This document shows positions 7,945 to 17,778 of a stretch of DNA of 23,850 nucleotides, piece by piece. Origin of the DNA: JBLNCE01 sp050260415 (GTDB lineage: Bacteria > Bacillota > UBA4882 > JAAYXC01). The stretch is taken from positions 1 to 23,850 of the forward strand of contig JBLNCE010000147.1 of NCBI GenBank assembly GCA_050260415.1, read 5' to 3'. The number at the start of each line of letters is the position of its first letter. Position 1 is the first letter of the stretch. The position numbers and the translations under genes are program-made. The notes below the pieces were generated by a model. That model searched no databases, was not told the origin of the DNA, and saw only the letters and a program-made list of their open reading frames with translations.

Positions 7945-8166
7945 GTGCGTACCACGCTCAATCTGCCGGATGACCTGGTGCGTGAGACACAAGCTCTGTA
8001 TAATGCGGATAACCGCTCCAATGCCGTGGAGAACGCCCTCAAGGACGCGATCCGCTTCAAAAAGCTGCAAATGCTGATGGCGCTCAAGGGCCGGATCGAT
8101 TTTGACGCGGCGTCCATTGAAAAGCTGCGGGAGGCGGAGGCTGGTGAACGCGAAGCTCCTCGTTGA
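7945..8166 (+). CDS. vapB: VapB-type antitoxin
   Basis: A 73-aa antitoxin of a type II toxin-antitoxin module. The N-terminus, MRTTLNLPDDLVRETQALY, is a ribbon-helix-helix DNA-binding motif as in the VapB/Arc-like group; the polar C-terminal half should wrap the toxin. Start is GTG at 7945 with GAGGAGGG at 7931-7938, 6 nt away; the nearby ATG at 7941 is in another frame. The gene overlaps the toxin start by 23 bp, the usual arrangement giving coupled translation and autoregulation by the complex. Confidence 0.85.
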   Translation: MRTTLNLPDDLVRETQALYNADNRSNAVENALKDAIRFKKLQMLMALKGRIDFDAASIEKLREAEAGEREAPR

Positions 8167-8524
8167 CACCTCGATCTGGATCGAGTACTTTCGGGGCAGG
8201 CTGCCGGACGCCGCCGCGATCGAGCTGGGGCTGGGGCGGGAAACGGTCTTTGTCACCGGGCCAATCGTCACCGAATTGTTGCAAGGTGTTCGTTCCGCCG
8301 TCGAAGCGAAGCAGTTGCGCCAATGCATCGATGCCATCCCCTATGAAGAATGCCTGCGGGAAGACTGGCTCGCCGCCGGAGAAACGGCCTTCGCTTTGCG
8401 CCGGAAAGGGATCACGGTTCCCTTGACCGATCTCATCATCGCCATGGTCGCCAAGAGGATCGGGGCCGCGGTCTACTCCTTGGACAAGCATTTCGCCCTG
8501 ATAGACGAGGCGAGTACGAGTTAG
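8144..8524 (+). CDS. vapC: VapC-type toxin, PIN-domain ribonuclease
   Basis: A 126-aa PIN-domain endoribonuclease, toxin partner of the preceding antitoxin; VapC toxins cleave tRNA or rRNA in a Mg2+-dependent manner. Acidic active-site residues are present: Asp8 in LLVDTSIWIEYF, Glu44 in IVTELLQG, Asp96 in VPLTDLIIA and Asp114 in YSLDKHF. I chose GTG at 8144 because GGGAGG (8129-8134) is 9 nt upstream and the protein then starts MNAKLLVDTSIW, the normal PIN start. The target RNA cannot be predicted. Confidence 0.9.
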   Translation: MNAKLLVDTSIWIEYFRGRLPDAAAIELGLGRETVFVTGPIVTELLQGVRSAVEAKQLRQCIDAIPYEECLREDWLAAGETAFALRRKGITVPLTDLIIAMVAKRIGAAVYSLDKHFALIDEASTS

Positions 8525-8616
8525 CCAAGACAAGCTGTATGGAATCAACGTTACGCCATGTAATCACGTTCCGCTAATTCACGTTTCTCATTTATCATTC
8601 TAATCTATCTGCGTAC

Positions 8617-9729
8617 TCAGCCCCGAGAATCAAGGTACTCCTCCATCCGCGCGATCGCCTCCGGTAAGTTCTTACGGCCGAATCCGATCCGGAAGTGGTT
8701 GCCCGGATCGCCGTATACGGTACCCGGCAGCAAGAGCACGCCCGCCTTGGCGGCCAACTCATGGCAGAACGTCTCAACGTCTTCGCCGAGCAAACGCGGG
8801 AAGGCAATGGGACCCGCTTTGGGGCGGATCCACGAAAACAACTCCCCGTGCCGGGAGAAAAAGCCATCCAGGACGCGCAGATTGTCCCCGATGATTCCCA
8901 AGTTACGGTGCGTCAAAGCCTGCCGGTGGCGCAGGGCGAGTTCCGCCAGGAACTCGCTCGGGGCGCTGTTGCAGATGGTCGTGTAATCTTTGAGCGACGC
9001 CATCTTGTCATAGACGCCGGCGTGCCTGGTGGCGATCCAGCCGATCCGCAGGCCGGGCAGCCCGTAGCTCTTGGACATGACGCCCAACGAGACCGCCAGG
9101 GGATTTAGATCGCAAGCGGCGGGCAGGCGATCGGCCGATCCATACTCGGTCTCGCGATAGACTTCATCCGAGAAGAGGATGGCCCCGGCTTCCTGGGCGA
9201 TGCGGTGCACGGCCGTGAAATCCTCGGGCGTCATCAGGTATCCCGTCGGGTTGTGGGGCGTATTGAGGACGATCGCCCGCGTGTTCGGGCGAAGCCCGCG
9301 CCTCAGATCGTCGAGGTCCAGCGCCCAGTGATTATCCTCGCGCGCCTCCCAAAAAGTCACCTCGCAGCCGAGACCGCGCGCGATCTCGAAGAGCGATTGG
9401 TAACACGGCCAATGCGCGATGATATGGTCGCCGGCCTCGAGCACGGCGTGCATAAAGAGGAAGATCGCCTCCTCGGCGCCGCTATGCACCAGGACCCGAT
9501 CGGGTTCGATATGCGTGTATAAACCGCAGATCGCGCGCCGGAGCGCGGGCGAGCCTTGCGACTCGGTATAGCCGAGCCAGTGCCGCTGCAACGCCTCGGG
9601 CGCCCCAGGCTCGAGCGCGAGAAGCTCCTGGACGGTCAGCGATTCGCAATCAGACCCGCAAAGGAGATACGGCACGTTGAATTCGTACCGGGCAAAATAA
9701 CGTTCGAGCTTAAAAGGAGGAAGATACAT
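8617..9729 (-). CDS. PLP-dependent class I/II aminotransferase
   Basis: Cytosolic fold-type I aminotransferase, about 370 aa. Hallmarks: NTPHNPTG (156-163), SDEVY with Asp188 that pairs with the PLP ring nitrogen, Schiff-base Lys220 in MSKSYGLPGLRIGW, and Arg228 for the phosphate. HWPCYQSLFEIA is the residue block around the cofactor. The amino-acid substrate is not deducible, and no biosynthetic partners are adjacent. I placed the start at ATG 9729 (MYLPPFKLERYF); an in-frame ATG at 9765 has a very purine-rich site, but that site is made by the arm of a palindromic repeat. The upstream acyltransferase points the same way, 158 bp away. Confidence 0.9.
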   Translation of the reverse strand: MYLPPFKLERYFARYEFNVPYLLCGSDCESLTVQELLALEPGAPEALQRHWLGYTESQGSPALRRAICGLYTHIEPDRVLVHSGAEEAIFLFMHAVLEAGDHIIAHWPCYQSLFEIARGLGCEVTFWEAREDNHWALDLDDLRRGLRPNTRAIVLNTPHNPTGYLMTPEDFTAVHRIAQEAGAILFSDEVYRETEYGSADRLPAACDLNPLAVSLGVMSKSYGLPGLRIGWIATRHAGVYDKMASLKDYTTICNSAPSEFLAELALRHRQALTHRNLGIIGDNLRVLDGFFSRHGELFSWIRPKAGPIAFPRLLGEDVETFCHELAAKAGVLLLPGTVYGDPGNHFRIGFGRKNLPEAIARMEEYLDSRG

Positions 9730-9767
9730 GGCGTTTTCCCCGCCTTCCCGGTTAGAAAATGGCATCA

Positions 9768-9822
9768 AACTCACCCCCCTCTCTAAGCTTAGAGAAGGGA
9801 GCCCGCAGGGCGGGGGTGAGTT
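9768..9822. repeat. 55-bp palindromic element with 11-bp perfect terminal inverted repeats
   Basis: The left end AACTCACCCCC (9768-9778) is the exact reverse complement of the right end GGGGGTGAGTT (9812-9822). Inside are a perfect 14-bp palindrome, CTCTAAGCTTAGAG (9781-9794), and a small hairpin, GCCCGCAGGGC (9801-9811). It resembles the small dispersed palindromes (REP- or MITE-like) of some bacterial genomes. It sits between two minus-strand genes and creates a ribosome-site-like GAGGGGGG in front of an alternative aminotransferase start. No second copy is seen in this window. Confidence 0.7.
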
Positions 9823-9887
9823 GGCAAACGCAGCAGCCGTCTCATTTTCATCCTTGGTTGTCCCGGCAGAATACCGGGGTGGATACT

Positions 9888-10931
9888 CTATTTCGCGACG
9901 TTCTTCGACGAAGCCGGCCAAATCCCGAACACCCACGGCAGCTTGCGCCGGATGAAGCCGAGCAAAGGCCAGATCAACGCGATCGTCGCCAGGCTGGCCG
10001 GTAGCCCGTAATACCAGGCGCGATGGTCGACCAAGCCCGTCGTGGCCAGCCTGATGAGGTAAAGGATGGGCTTATGCAGAGCCAGGATGAGGAGTGAATC
10101 GATACCGAGGCGGTTTAGGGGCCCAATCTTACCGATTCTTGCGCCCAAGGCCATCATGACCGCGATGCCCGCCAGCGCGGAAGCATAGAACAAAAAGTAG
10201 TTGCCCAAATTGTTGCTGGTCATGGCCACCTTGGCGATGCCGGAAAGCTTGATATTGTAGTAGGCCGCCCAGATGTGCACCATCTCGGCGGCGGCCACGA
10301 CGGCCCAGAACCACCGCTTACCGAATCGCTCCGTGTATCCGATAAGATTCCCCCTGCCGGCGACGTGCCCCAAATGGTAGAAGACCAAACCCGTCAAGGC
10401 CACGTCCGTTTTGAACGGCAAAGCGACATTGTGGAATCCGAGCATATATCCCAGGACCGAGGAAACGGCCACGGCCGGCCAGATCAGAACGCCCTTGCGC
10501 AGGCGTTGCACGATCCAAAACAGGCTGCCCGTAATCAAGAGACAGGTCAGGAACCAGATGGTGTCGTTCCCGCCGTTGTTCGCGTTGCCATTCAGGATGG
10601 AGACCGCCTTGCTCAACTGCGCGGGAACCGCGTCCCACCTGCCGCGGAGCATCATGACCACGAGGTAGAAGAGCCACGAGAGTGCGCAGAAGATCAGATA
10701 GGGCAGATAGAGACGCTTGATTCTATTGGGGAAATATTCGCGCGCCGGTTTATCCCGATGCAGATAGCCCGAGACGAAGAAAAAGAGAGGCATGTGGAAG
10801 GAATAAATATAGACCGAACGCGGCTCCATGGTATGGCCCCAGACGACGAGAAAGATGCCGATTCCCTTGAGCAGATCGATGAAATCGTACCGTTCCAACT
10901 CTCTCCCGCTACCGGCTCCCTGTTCCCCCAT
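9888..10931 (-). CDS. Acyltransferase-3 family membrane protein
   Basis: Integral membrane O-acyltransferase of the acyltransferase 3 family (OafA/NodX-like), about 347 aa with roughly ten membrane segments. The N-terminus ERYDFIDLLKGIGIFLVVWGH with its conserved His, and then SFHMPLFFFVSGYL, are family signatures. Members acetylate or succinylate cell-surface polysaccharides or antibiotics; the acceptor here is unknown. The start is uncertain: ATG at 10931 has GGGAAG/GGAG nearby, while GTG at 10964 adds 11 residues of low-complexity sequence; the conserved part begins after both. It is divergent from the small HTH gene at 11194. Confidence 0.88.
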   Translation of the reverse strand: MGEQGAGSGRELERYDFIDLLKGIGIFLVVWGHTMEPRSVYIYSFHMPLFFFVSGYLHRDKPAREYFPNRIKRLYLPYLIFCALSWLFYLVVMMLRGRWDAVPAQLSKAVSILNGNANNGGNDTIWFLTCLLITGSLFWIVQRLRKGVLIWPAVAVSSVLGYMLGFHNVALPFKTDVALTGLVFYHLGHVAGRGNLIGYTERFGKRWFWAVVAAAEMVHIWAAYYNIKLSGIAKVAMTSNNLGNYFLFYASALAGIAVMMALGARIGKIGPLNRLGIDSLLILALHKPILYLIRLATTGLVDHRAWYYGLPASLATIALIWPLLGFIRRKLPWVFGIWPASSKNVAK

Positions 10932-11121
10932 GGGTCTTCCCGCTCCGTCCCGCCCGGCGTCCACATCCGTACGGCCTGCCGGGCCCGCGGCTCGATCGGA
11001 CTGCTTGACTCGGGGCAGCCGCCGTGACCGTCCGCCGCCGATATATGCTGGTATGGTGTTCGGTGCAAGACCTTCGCATTCCTGCTGCTTGGGACGGCGC
11101 GGCTCGCCAAGATCATCCCCC

Positions 11122-11150
11122 TTGACAGATCTTTATCATCCGTTCATAAT
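11122..11150 (+). promoter_or_regulatory. Near-consensus sigma-70/sigma-A promoter
   Basis: TTGACA at 11122-11127, a 17-bp spacer, and CATAAT at 11145-11150: 11 of 12 consensus positions at ideal spacing. Transcription would begin near 11157 and lead into the small HTH gene (37 nt before its GTG start), and possibly further toward dnaK since no plus-strand terminator with a T-run is visible between them. Confidence 0.75.
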
Positions 11151-11193
11151 TGTTATTAGATATTATCATCCACTCCAGGGAAAGGGTGGTCGC

Positions 11194-11460
11194 GTGCGGT
11201 ACCGTATTCGTGTGAGTAGGGATTCTACGACGGGCGGAAAACGTCCGGAGCAAGAGCGAACGGTCATGGTGTCCGTCAAGTGGCTGACCGTGAGGCAGGT
11301 TTCGGACTATTTACAGATCAGTGTCTCCAAGGTCTACCAGATGGCGCAAGCCGGTGAGATCCCCTGCTGCCGCCTTGGCCAGCAATGGCGCTTTGAACGC
11401 GAGGAAATCGACCGCTGGCTGCGCCGGACCCTCAAGGCCCTGGATGATCTCGATCGCTGA
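11194..11460 (+). CDS. Small excisionase/MerR-type helix-turn-helix DNA-binding protein
   Basis: The C-terminal ~60 residues (WLTVRQVSDYLQISVSKVYQ, then GEIPCCRLGQQWRF and EIDRWLRR) match the winged-helix excisionase-family DNA-binding domain (HTH_17), used by phage and transposon excisionases and by small transcriptional regulators. The start is uncertain: GTG at 11194 has AAGGG 7 nt upstream and suits the strong promoter at 11122, giving 88 aa; ATG at 11266 gives 64 aa that cover just the domain. No integrase or transposase is nearby, so a stand-alone regulator is as likely as a relic of a mobile element. Confidence 0.75.
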   Translation: MRYRIRVSRDSTTGGKRPEQERTVMVSVKWLTVRQVSDYLQISVSKVYQMAQAGEIPCCRLGQQWRFEREEIDRWLRRTLKALDDLDR

Positions 11461-11660
11461 ACCATTCGTACTCGTACTCGTGCTCAGCGAAGCGGTCCAC
11501 CCTCCACCCTCCGTAGTAGCATCTTGATTGCCACCTGGGTACTGCTATGGAGGACGGGTGCTCGTACTCGTAATCGTTTCTCGCGATCGAGTACTGACGA
11601 TTATGATTACCCCTCGACGGGCTCGGGGTACTGAGCTTTATTCGCGGTCCAGGCGACATG
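11461..11660. other. Non-coding tract with interspersed CTCGTACTCGT repeats upstream of dnaK
   Basis: No gene is seen. The motif TCGTACTCGT occurs near 11466-11478 and again near 11564-11574, with related short words (TCGTAATCG, TCGAGTACTGACG) and the tandem CCACCCTCC/CCACCCTCCG around 11500-11512. A decayed CCCTCGACGGGCTCGGGG word is near 11611. This is low-complexity dispersed-repeat material. A weak promoter candidate for dnaK is TTGATT (11524), 16 bp, TATGGA (11546). No CIRCE operator (TTAGCACTC-N9-GAGTGCTAA) is present. Confidence 0.55.
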
Positions 11661-11684
11661 AAAAAAGCGGGCGTTCAGGCCCGC
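11661..11684 (-). terminator. Hairpin directly upstream of the dnaK ribosome site; terminator-like on the minus strand
   Basis: GCGGGC (11667-11672), loop GTTCAG, GCCCGC (11679-11684) is a perfect 6-bp GC stem preceded by six A (11661-11666). Read on the minus strand it is a stem followed by six T, a classic intrinsic terminator that could stop antisense transcription leaving dnaK. In the plus-strand dnaK mRNA the same stem ends two nt before the ribosome site AAGGAGG, so it may instead affect translation, for instance as a temperature-sensitive structure. Confidence 0.5.
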
Positions 11685-11700
11685 GTAAGGAGGATAGGAC

Positions 11701-13575
11701 ATGAGCAAAGTAGTGGGGATCGACCTCGGCACCACCAACTCGGTCGTCGCCGTCATGGAAGGCGGCCAGCCGACGGTCATCATAAACGCCGACGGCAGCC
11801 GCCTGACGCCTTCCGTGGTTGCGTTCACCAAGACCGGCGAGAGGCTCGTCGGGCAATTGGCCAAACGCCAATCAGTGCTCAACCCGGAGAATACGATCTA
11901 CTCGGCGAAGCGATTCATCGGCCGCCGGTACTCGGAAGTGGCCCAGGAAGCCAAGAACGTCCCCTACAAGGTCGTGGCGGGCGCCAACGACGCCGTACGC
12001 TTCGCCATCCTGGGCAAGAACCAGTCCCCGGAGGAGATCTCGGCCCAAGTCCTGCGCAAGCTGGCGGAGGATGCCGCCAAGTTTACCGGGGAAAAGGTCA
12101 ACGAGGCGGTCATTACCGTACCCGCCTATTTCAACGACGCGCAACGGCAGGCGACCAAGGACGCGGGCCGCATCGCCGGCCTGAATGTGCTGCGCATCAT
12201 CAACGAACCGACGGCGGCGGCCCTGGCGTATGGTCTCGAGAAGAAGAGGAACGAAACGATCATGGTCTTCGACTTTGGCGGCGGCACGTTCGACGTCTCC
12301 ATCCTCGAGGTGGGCGACGGCGTCTTTGAAGTCAAGGCGACTTCCGGGGACACCCACCTCGGCGGCGACGATTTCGACAAGCGCCTCGTCGATTGGCTGG
12401 CGGAGGAGTTCAAGCGGGAAAACGCCGTCGACCTGCGCGGCGACCGTCAAGCCCTGCAGCGTCTCACGGAAGCGGCGGAAAAAGCAAAGATTGAGCTCTC
12501 AACCTTGGCGGAAACGACGATCTCCCTGCCTTTTATCACCGCCGACGCCGGCGGCCCCAAGCACCTTGAGACCAGATTGACGCGGGCCAAATTCGACCAG
12601 CTCACCGCGGACTTGGTCCAACGCTGCGCCGGGCCGGTCAAGCAAGCATTGCGCGACGCAAAGCTGGCCGAGAAGGACCTCGACGAGGTCATCCTGGTGG
12701 GCGGCTCAACCCGCATGCCAGCGGTCAAGGAACTCGTACGCCGTCTGACCGGCAGAGAACCCAATCAGTCCGTCAACCCCGACGAGGTCGTGGCGGTGGG
12801 CGCGGCCATCCAGGCCGGCATCCTGGCCGGTGAACTCAAGGACGTCGTGCTCTTGGACGTAACCCCGCTCTCCCTCGGCGTGGAAACCCTGGGCGGCGTC
12901 ATGACGCGCCTCGTCGAGCGCAATACCACCGTCCCCGTGCGGCGCACGGAAACCTTTTCCACCCCCGAGGACAATCAGACCAACGTGGACGTGCACGTCC
13001 TGCAAGGCGAGCGGGAGATGGCGCGCGACAACCGCTCCCTGGGACACTTCCGGCTGGAGGGTATCCGTCCGGCCCCCCGGGGCGTGCCCCAGATCGAGGT
13101 GACCTTTGACATCGACGCCAACGGGATCCTCACCGTCACCGCCCGCGACAAGGACACCGGCAAGGAGCAACGCGTGACCATCACCGGGTCCACCCAGCTC
13201 GGCAAGGACGAGATCGAGCGGATGATCCGCGACGCGCAGGCGCACTCCGCGGAGGACCGGCGCCGCAAGGAAGAAGTGGAAGCGCGTAACGGCGCCGATG
13301 CCGCCGCGTACCAGGCCGAACGGCTCCTGGCCGATCTGGGCGAACGGGCGCCGGCCAATGAACGGGCGAGGGCAAGGAGCCTCATCGAGGAAGTCCGGCG
13401 CCTCGTCAAGGAAAACTCGACCGATCTTCCGCGCCTGCGGCAGCTGACGAGCGACCTGCAGCAGCTGGCCCATGGCCTGACGGCGGCGCCGGCGACTGCC
13501 TACGCGGGTAGCACGGGCGGCCGGCGCCCCGGCGGTGATGACGTGATCGACGCGGATTTCCGCGAAACGAAGTAA
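11701..13575 (+). CDS. dnaK: Hsp70 chaperone DnaK
   Basis: Cytosolic ATP-dependent chaperone, 624 aa, full length. The ATPase domain (~1-365) starts VVGIDLGTTNSVVAVMEGG and carries NEPTAAALAYG, the phosphate loop FDFGGGTFDVS and ILVGGSTRMPAV. The interdomain linker is DVVLLDVTPLSLG, followed by the substrate-binding domain and helical lid. The tail ends DDVIDADF, close to the canonical DnaK C-terminus. ATG at 11701 is preceded by AAGGAGG 7 nt upstream. It leads a cluster with a CbpA-type co-chaperone and ClpB, the partners needed for disaggregation. Unusually, grpE and hrcA are not adjacent, so this may be a second dnaK copy or a reorganised operon. Confidence 0.97.
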   Translation: MSKVVGIDLGTTNSVVAVMEGGQPTVIINADGSRLTPSVVAFTKTGERLVGQLAKRQSVLNPENTIYSAKRFIGRRYSEVAQEAKNVPYKVVAGANDAVRFAILGKNQSPEEISAQVLRKLAEDAAKFTGEKVNEAVITVPAYFNDAQRQATKDAGRIAGLNVLRIINEPTAAALAYGLEKKRNETIMVFDFGGGTFDVSILEVGDGVFEVKATSGDTHLGGDDFDKRLVDWLAEEFKRENAVDLRGDRQALQRLTEAAEKAKIELSTLAETTISLPFITADAGGPKHLETRLTRAKFDQLTADLVQRCAGPVKQALRDAKLAEKDLDEVILVGGSTRMPAVKELVRRLTGREPNQSVNPDEVVAVGAAIQAGILAGELKDVVLLDVTPLSLGVETLGGVMTRLVERNTTVPVRRTETFSTPEDNQTNVDVHVLQGEREMARDNRSLGHFRLEGIRPAPRGVPQIEVTFDIDANGILTVTARDKDTGKEQRVTITGSTQLGKDEIERMIRDAQAHSAEDRRRKEEVEARNGADAAAYQAERLLADLGERAPANERARARSLIEEVRRLVKENSTDLPRLRQLTSDLQQLAHGLTAAPATAYAGSTGGRRPGGDDVIDADFRETK

Positions 13576-13699
13576 TACCAGTCACGAGTCGCGAGTCCCG
13601 CGTCTCGAGTCTCCTGGCTCATGACTACGATTTCTGACTTTTGACTTTCGACTTTAGACTGTTGACGCGTGACTCGTAACACGCGACTATTCCGTACCC
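13576..13699. repeat. Interspersed GAGTC/GACT simple-repeat tract between dnaK and dnaJ
   Basis: The spacer is built of short words: CACGAGTCGCGAGTC near 13582, CTCGAGTCTC near 13604, TTTGACTTTCGACTTTAGAC near 13639 and GCGTGACTCGTAACACGCGAC near 13666. The left words are approximately inverted relative to the right ones, so a loose stem could form. It has no coding potential that I can see and resembles the simple-repeat tract on the other side of dnaK. There is no T-run terminator, so transcription could read through into dnaJ. Confidence 0.6.
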
Positions 13700-13712
13700 G
13701 GAGGTGGACCCG

Positions 13713-14651
13713 TTGCCCGTCAAATTCCGCGACTACTATGAAATCCTCGGCGTCCCCCGCACGGCGACCGAGGAGGAGATCAAGAAAGCCTACCGCCGGC
13801 TGGCGCGTAAGCATCATCCGGACGTCAACCCGGGCGACAAGACGGCGGAGGAACGGTTCAAGGAGATCAACGAGGCGCATGAGGTCCTCTCCGATCCGGA
13901 GAAACGCCGGCGCTACGATCAGTTGGGCGCGAACTGGAAGCACGGGGCCGACTTCACTCCCCCGCCGGGCTGGCAGACTTACCAGGTGAACATGGAGGAT
14001 CTTGGCGATCTGGGCGACCTTTTCGGGGGCATGGGCGGCTTTAGCGACTTCTTTGCCACCCTCTTCGGCGCGGCCGCCGGCCGCCGCGCAGCGCCCACGG
14101 GCCGCCCCGGCGCGGGCCGGATGGCAAAGGGGCGGGACAGCGAGGCCGAGATCGCCTTGACACTGCGCGAAGCGCACCATGGCGGCAGGCGGACCATCAC
14201 CGTCGAAGGCGCCGGCCGCCGCCGGCAGCTCGAGGTCAGCATCCCGGCCGGCGTCCGGGAAGGAACCGTCATCCGCCTGGCCGGCCAGGGCGAGGGCGGC
14301 GCCAGGCCGGGGGATCTCTACCTGCGCGTGAAGCTCTTGCCGGAGCCGGGCTTTACCATCGTCGGCACGGACGATGTCCAGACCGAGCTGCCCGTCGCTC
14401 CCTGGGAGGCCGTGCTCGGGGCCAGGATACGCGTGCCGACCCTGGACGGCGCCGTGGAAGTGACCATCCCCGCGGGCGCCCAGGCTGAACAACGCCTGCG
14501 CCTGAGAGGCCAAGGCCTCACCCGCCGCAGCGGCGGGCGCGGGGATCAGTACGTGAAGCTGAAGATCGTAGTGCCGGGGAACCCGACGGAGCAGGAGAAG
14601 GAGCTTTACAGGAAGCTAAGGGAAGTGTCGAGGTTTGATCCGAGAGGATGA
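13713..14651 (+). CDS. DnaJ-family co-chaperone of CbpA type (no zinc finger)
   Basis: Hsp40 co-chaperone, 312 aa. Residues 5-70 are a J domain with HPD at 35-37 (KHHPDVNPGD), which stimulates the DnaK ATPase. A Gly/Phe-rich linker (GDLFGGMGGFSDFFATLFG) follows, then two beta-barrel client-binding domains with no CxxCxGxG repeats, so it is CbpA/class B rather than canonical DnaJ. TTG at 13713 is preferred because GGAGG (13700-13704) lies 8 nt upstream; the in-frame GTG at 13704 overlaps that site. Position between dnaK and clpB argues that it delivers aggregates to the DnaK-ClpB machine. Confidence 0.92.
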   Translation: MPVKFRDYYEILGVPRTATEEEIKKAYRRLARKHHPDVNPGDKTAEERFKEINEAHEVLSDPEKRRRYDQLGANWKHGADFTPPPGWQTYQVNMEDLGDLGDLFGGMGGFSDFFATLFGAAAGRRAAPTGRPGAGRMAKGRDSEAEIALTLREAHHGGRRTITVEGAGRRRQLEVSIPAGVREGTVIRLAGQGEGGARPGDLYLRVKLLPEPGFTIVGTDDVQTELPVAPWEAVLGARIRVPTLDGAVEVTIPAGAQAEQRLRLRGQGLTRRSGGRGDQYVKLKIVVPGNPTEQEKELYRKLREVSRFDPRG

Positions 14652-14725
14652 ACCGGGGTGCATTAACCTAACCATTGCCTTTCCGATACCGACCCCGATG
14701 GCAATCTCAGATAGGAGGTTCCAAC

Positions 14726-17356
<2,631 letters not shown>

Positions 17357-17778
17357 TCAACCCTCGTCCCAAGCTATAGCACTTGCCCCTCCTCCGCCGT
17401 TGGTAACTATGTGGAACCAGTCCCGGTCCGGGATCCCGGCCGAAATACTTGTGCTATCGCACGTATCACCAACTGAGCGCAGCTTCTCAAGGGGAGACGG
17501 GAGAGGGTATCTTTCTCAGTCATGGTCTTTTCTCGTCTCATAAAGACATGAAGGCTCGTAGTCACTCCTCTTCGACGGAATGGCAAGGTTGTAATCCAAG
17601 ATACAAGTAGAACTGTAACTTAAGACATTAGAGCATAAGCGATGATGGAGCCAGCCAATCCATATGAATGTAACGACAAGCAAACAAAGGTATCCACTTT
17701 GGACCGAGCCAAAAGAAGGAAAAACGGTTGTTGCGTTGAACATAAGATATTAGTTTGTCTGACCATGGAGGTGACAAT
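17357..17778. other. Non-coding spacer and compositional boundary before the defence island
   Basis: No convincing gene or intrinsic terminator is seen. The first ~150 bp are GC-rich and hold CCGGGATCCCGG (near 17429-17440), a perfect palindrome, and an imperfect inverted pair, GCTATAGCACTTG near 17373 and CTTGTGCTATCGC near 17448. From about 17510 the base composition turns markedly AT-rich and stays so through the following gene, so a left border of acquired DNA probably lies here. GGAGGTG at 17767-17773 is the next gene's ribosome site. Confidence 0.5.

Noticed and set aside
9730..9936. N-terminal extension of the aminotransferase to 9936
   Set aside because: The extension reads through the palindromic repeat and has no similarity to aminotransferase N-termini.
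10275..11027. 250-codon plus-strand open frame
   Set aside because: It is antisense to the acyltransferase and rich in Gln, Asp and His, without family resemblance.
11461..11700. CIRCE or heat-shock operator before dnaK
   Set aside because: No TTAGCACTC-type inverted repeat is present anywhere in the dnaK upstream region.
17516..17743. 75-codon minus-strand frame in the AT-rich spacer
   Set aside because: It has no ribosome site and irregular composition; AT-rich DNA here gives no coding pattern.
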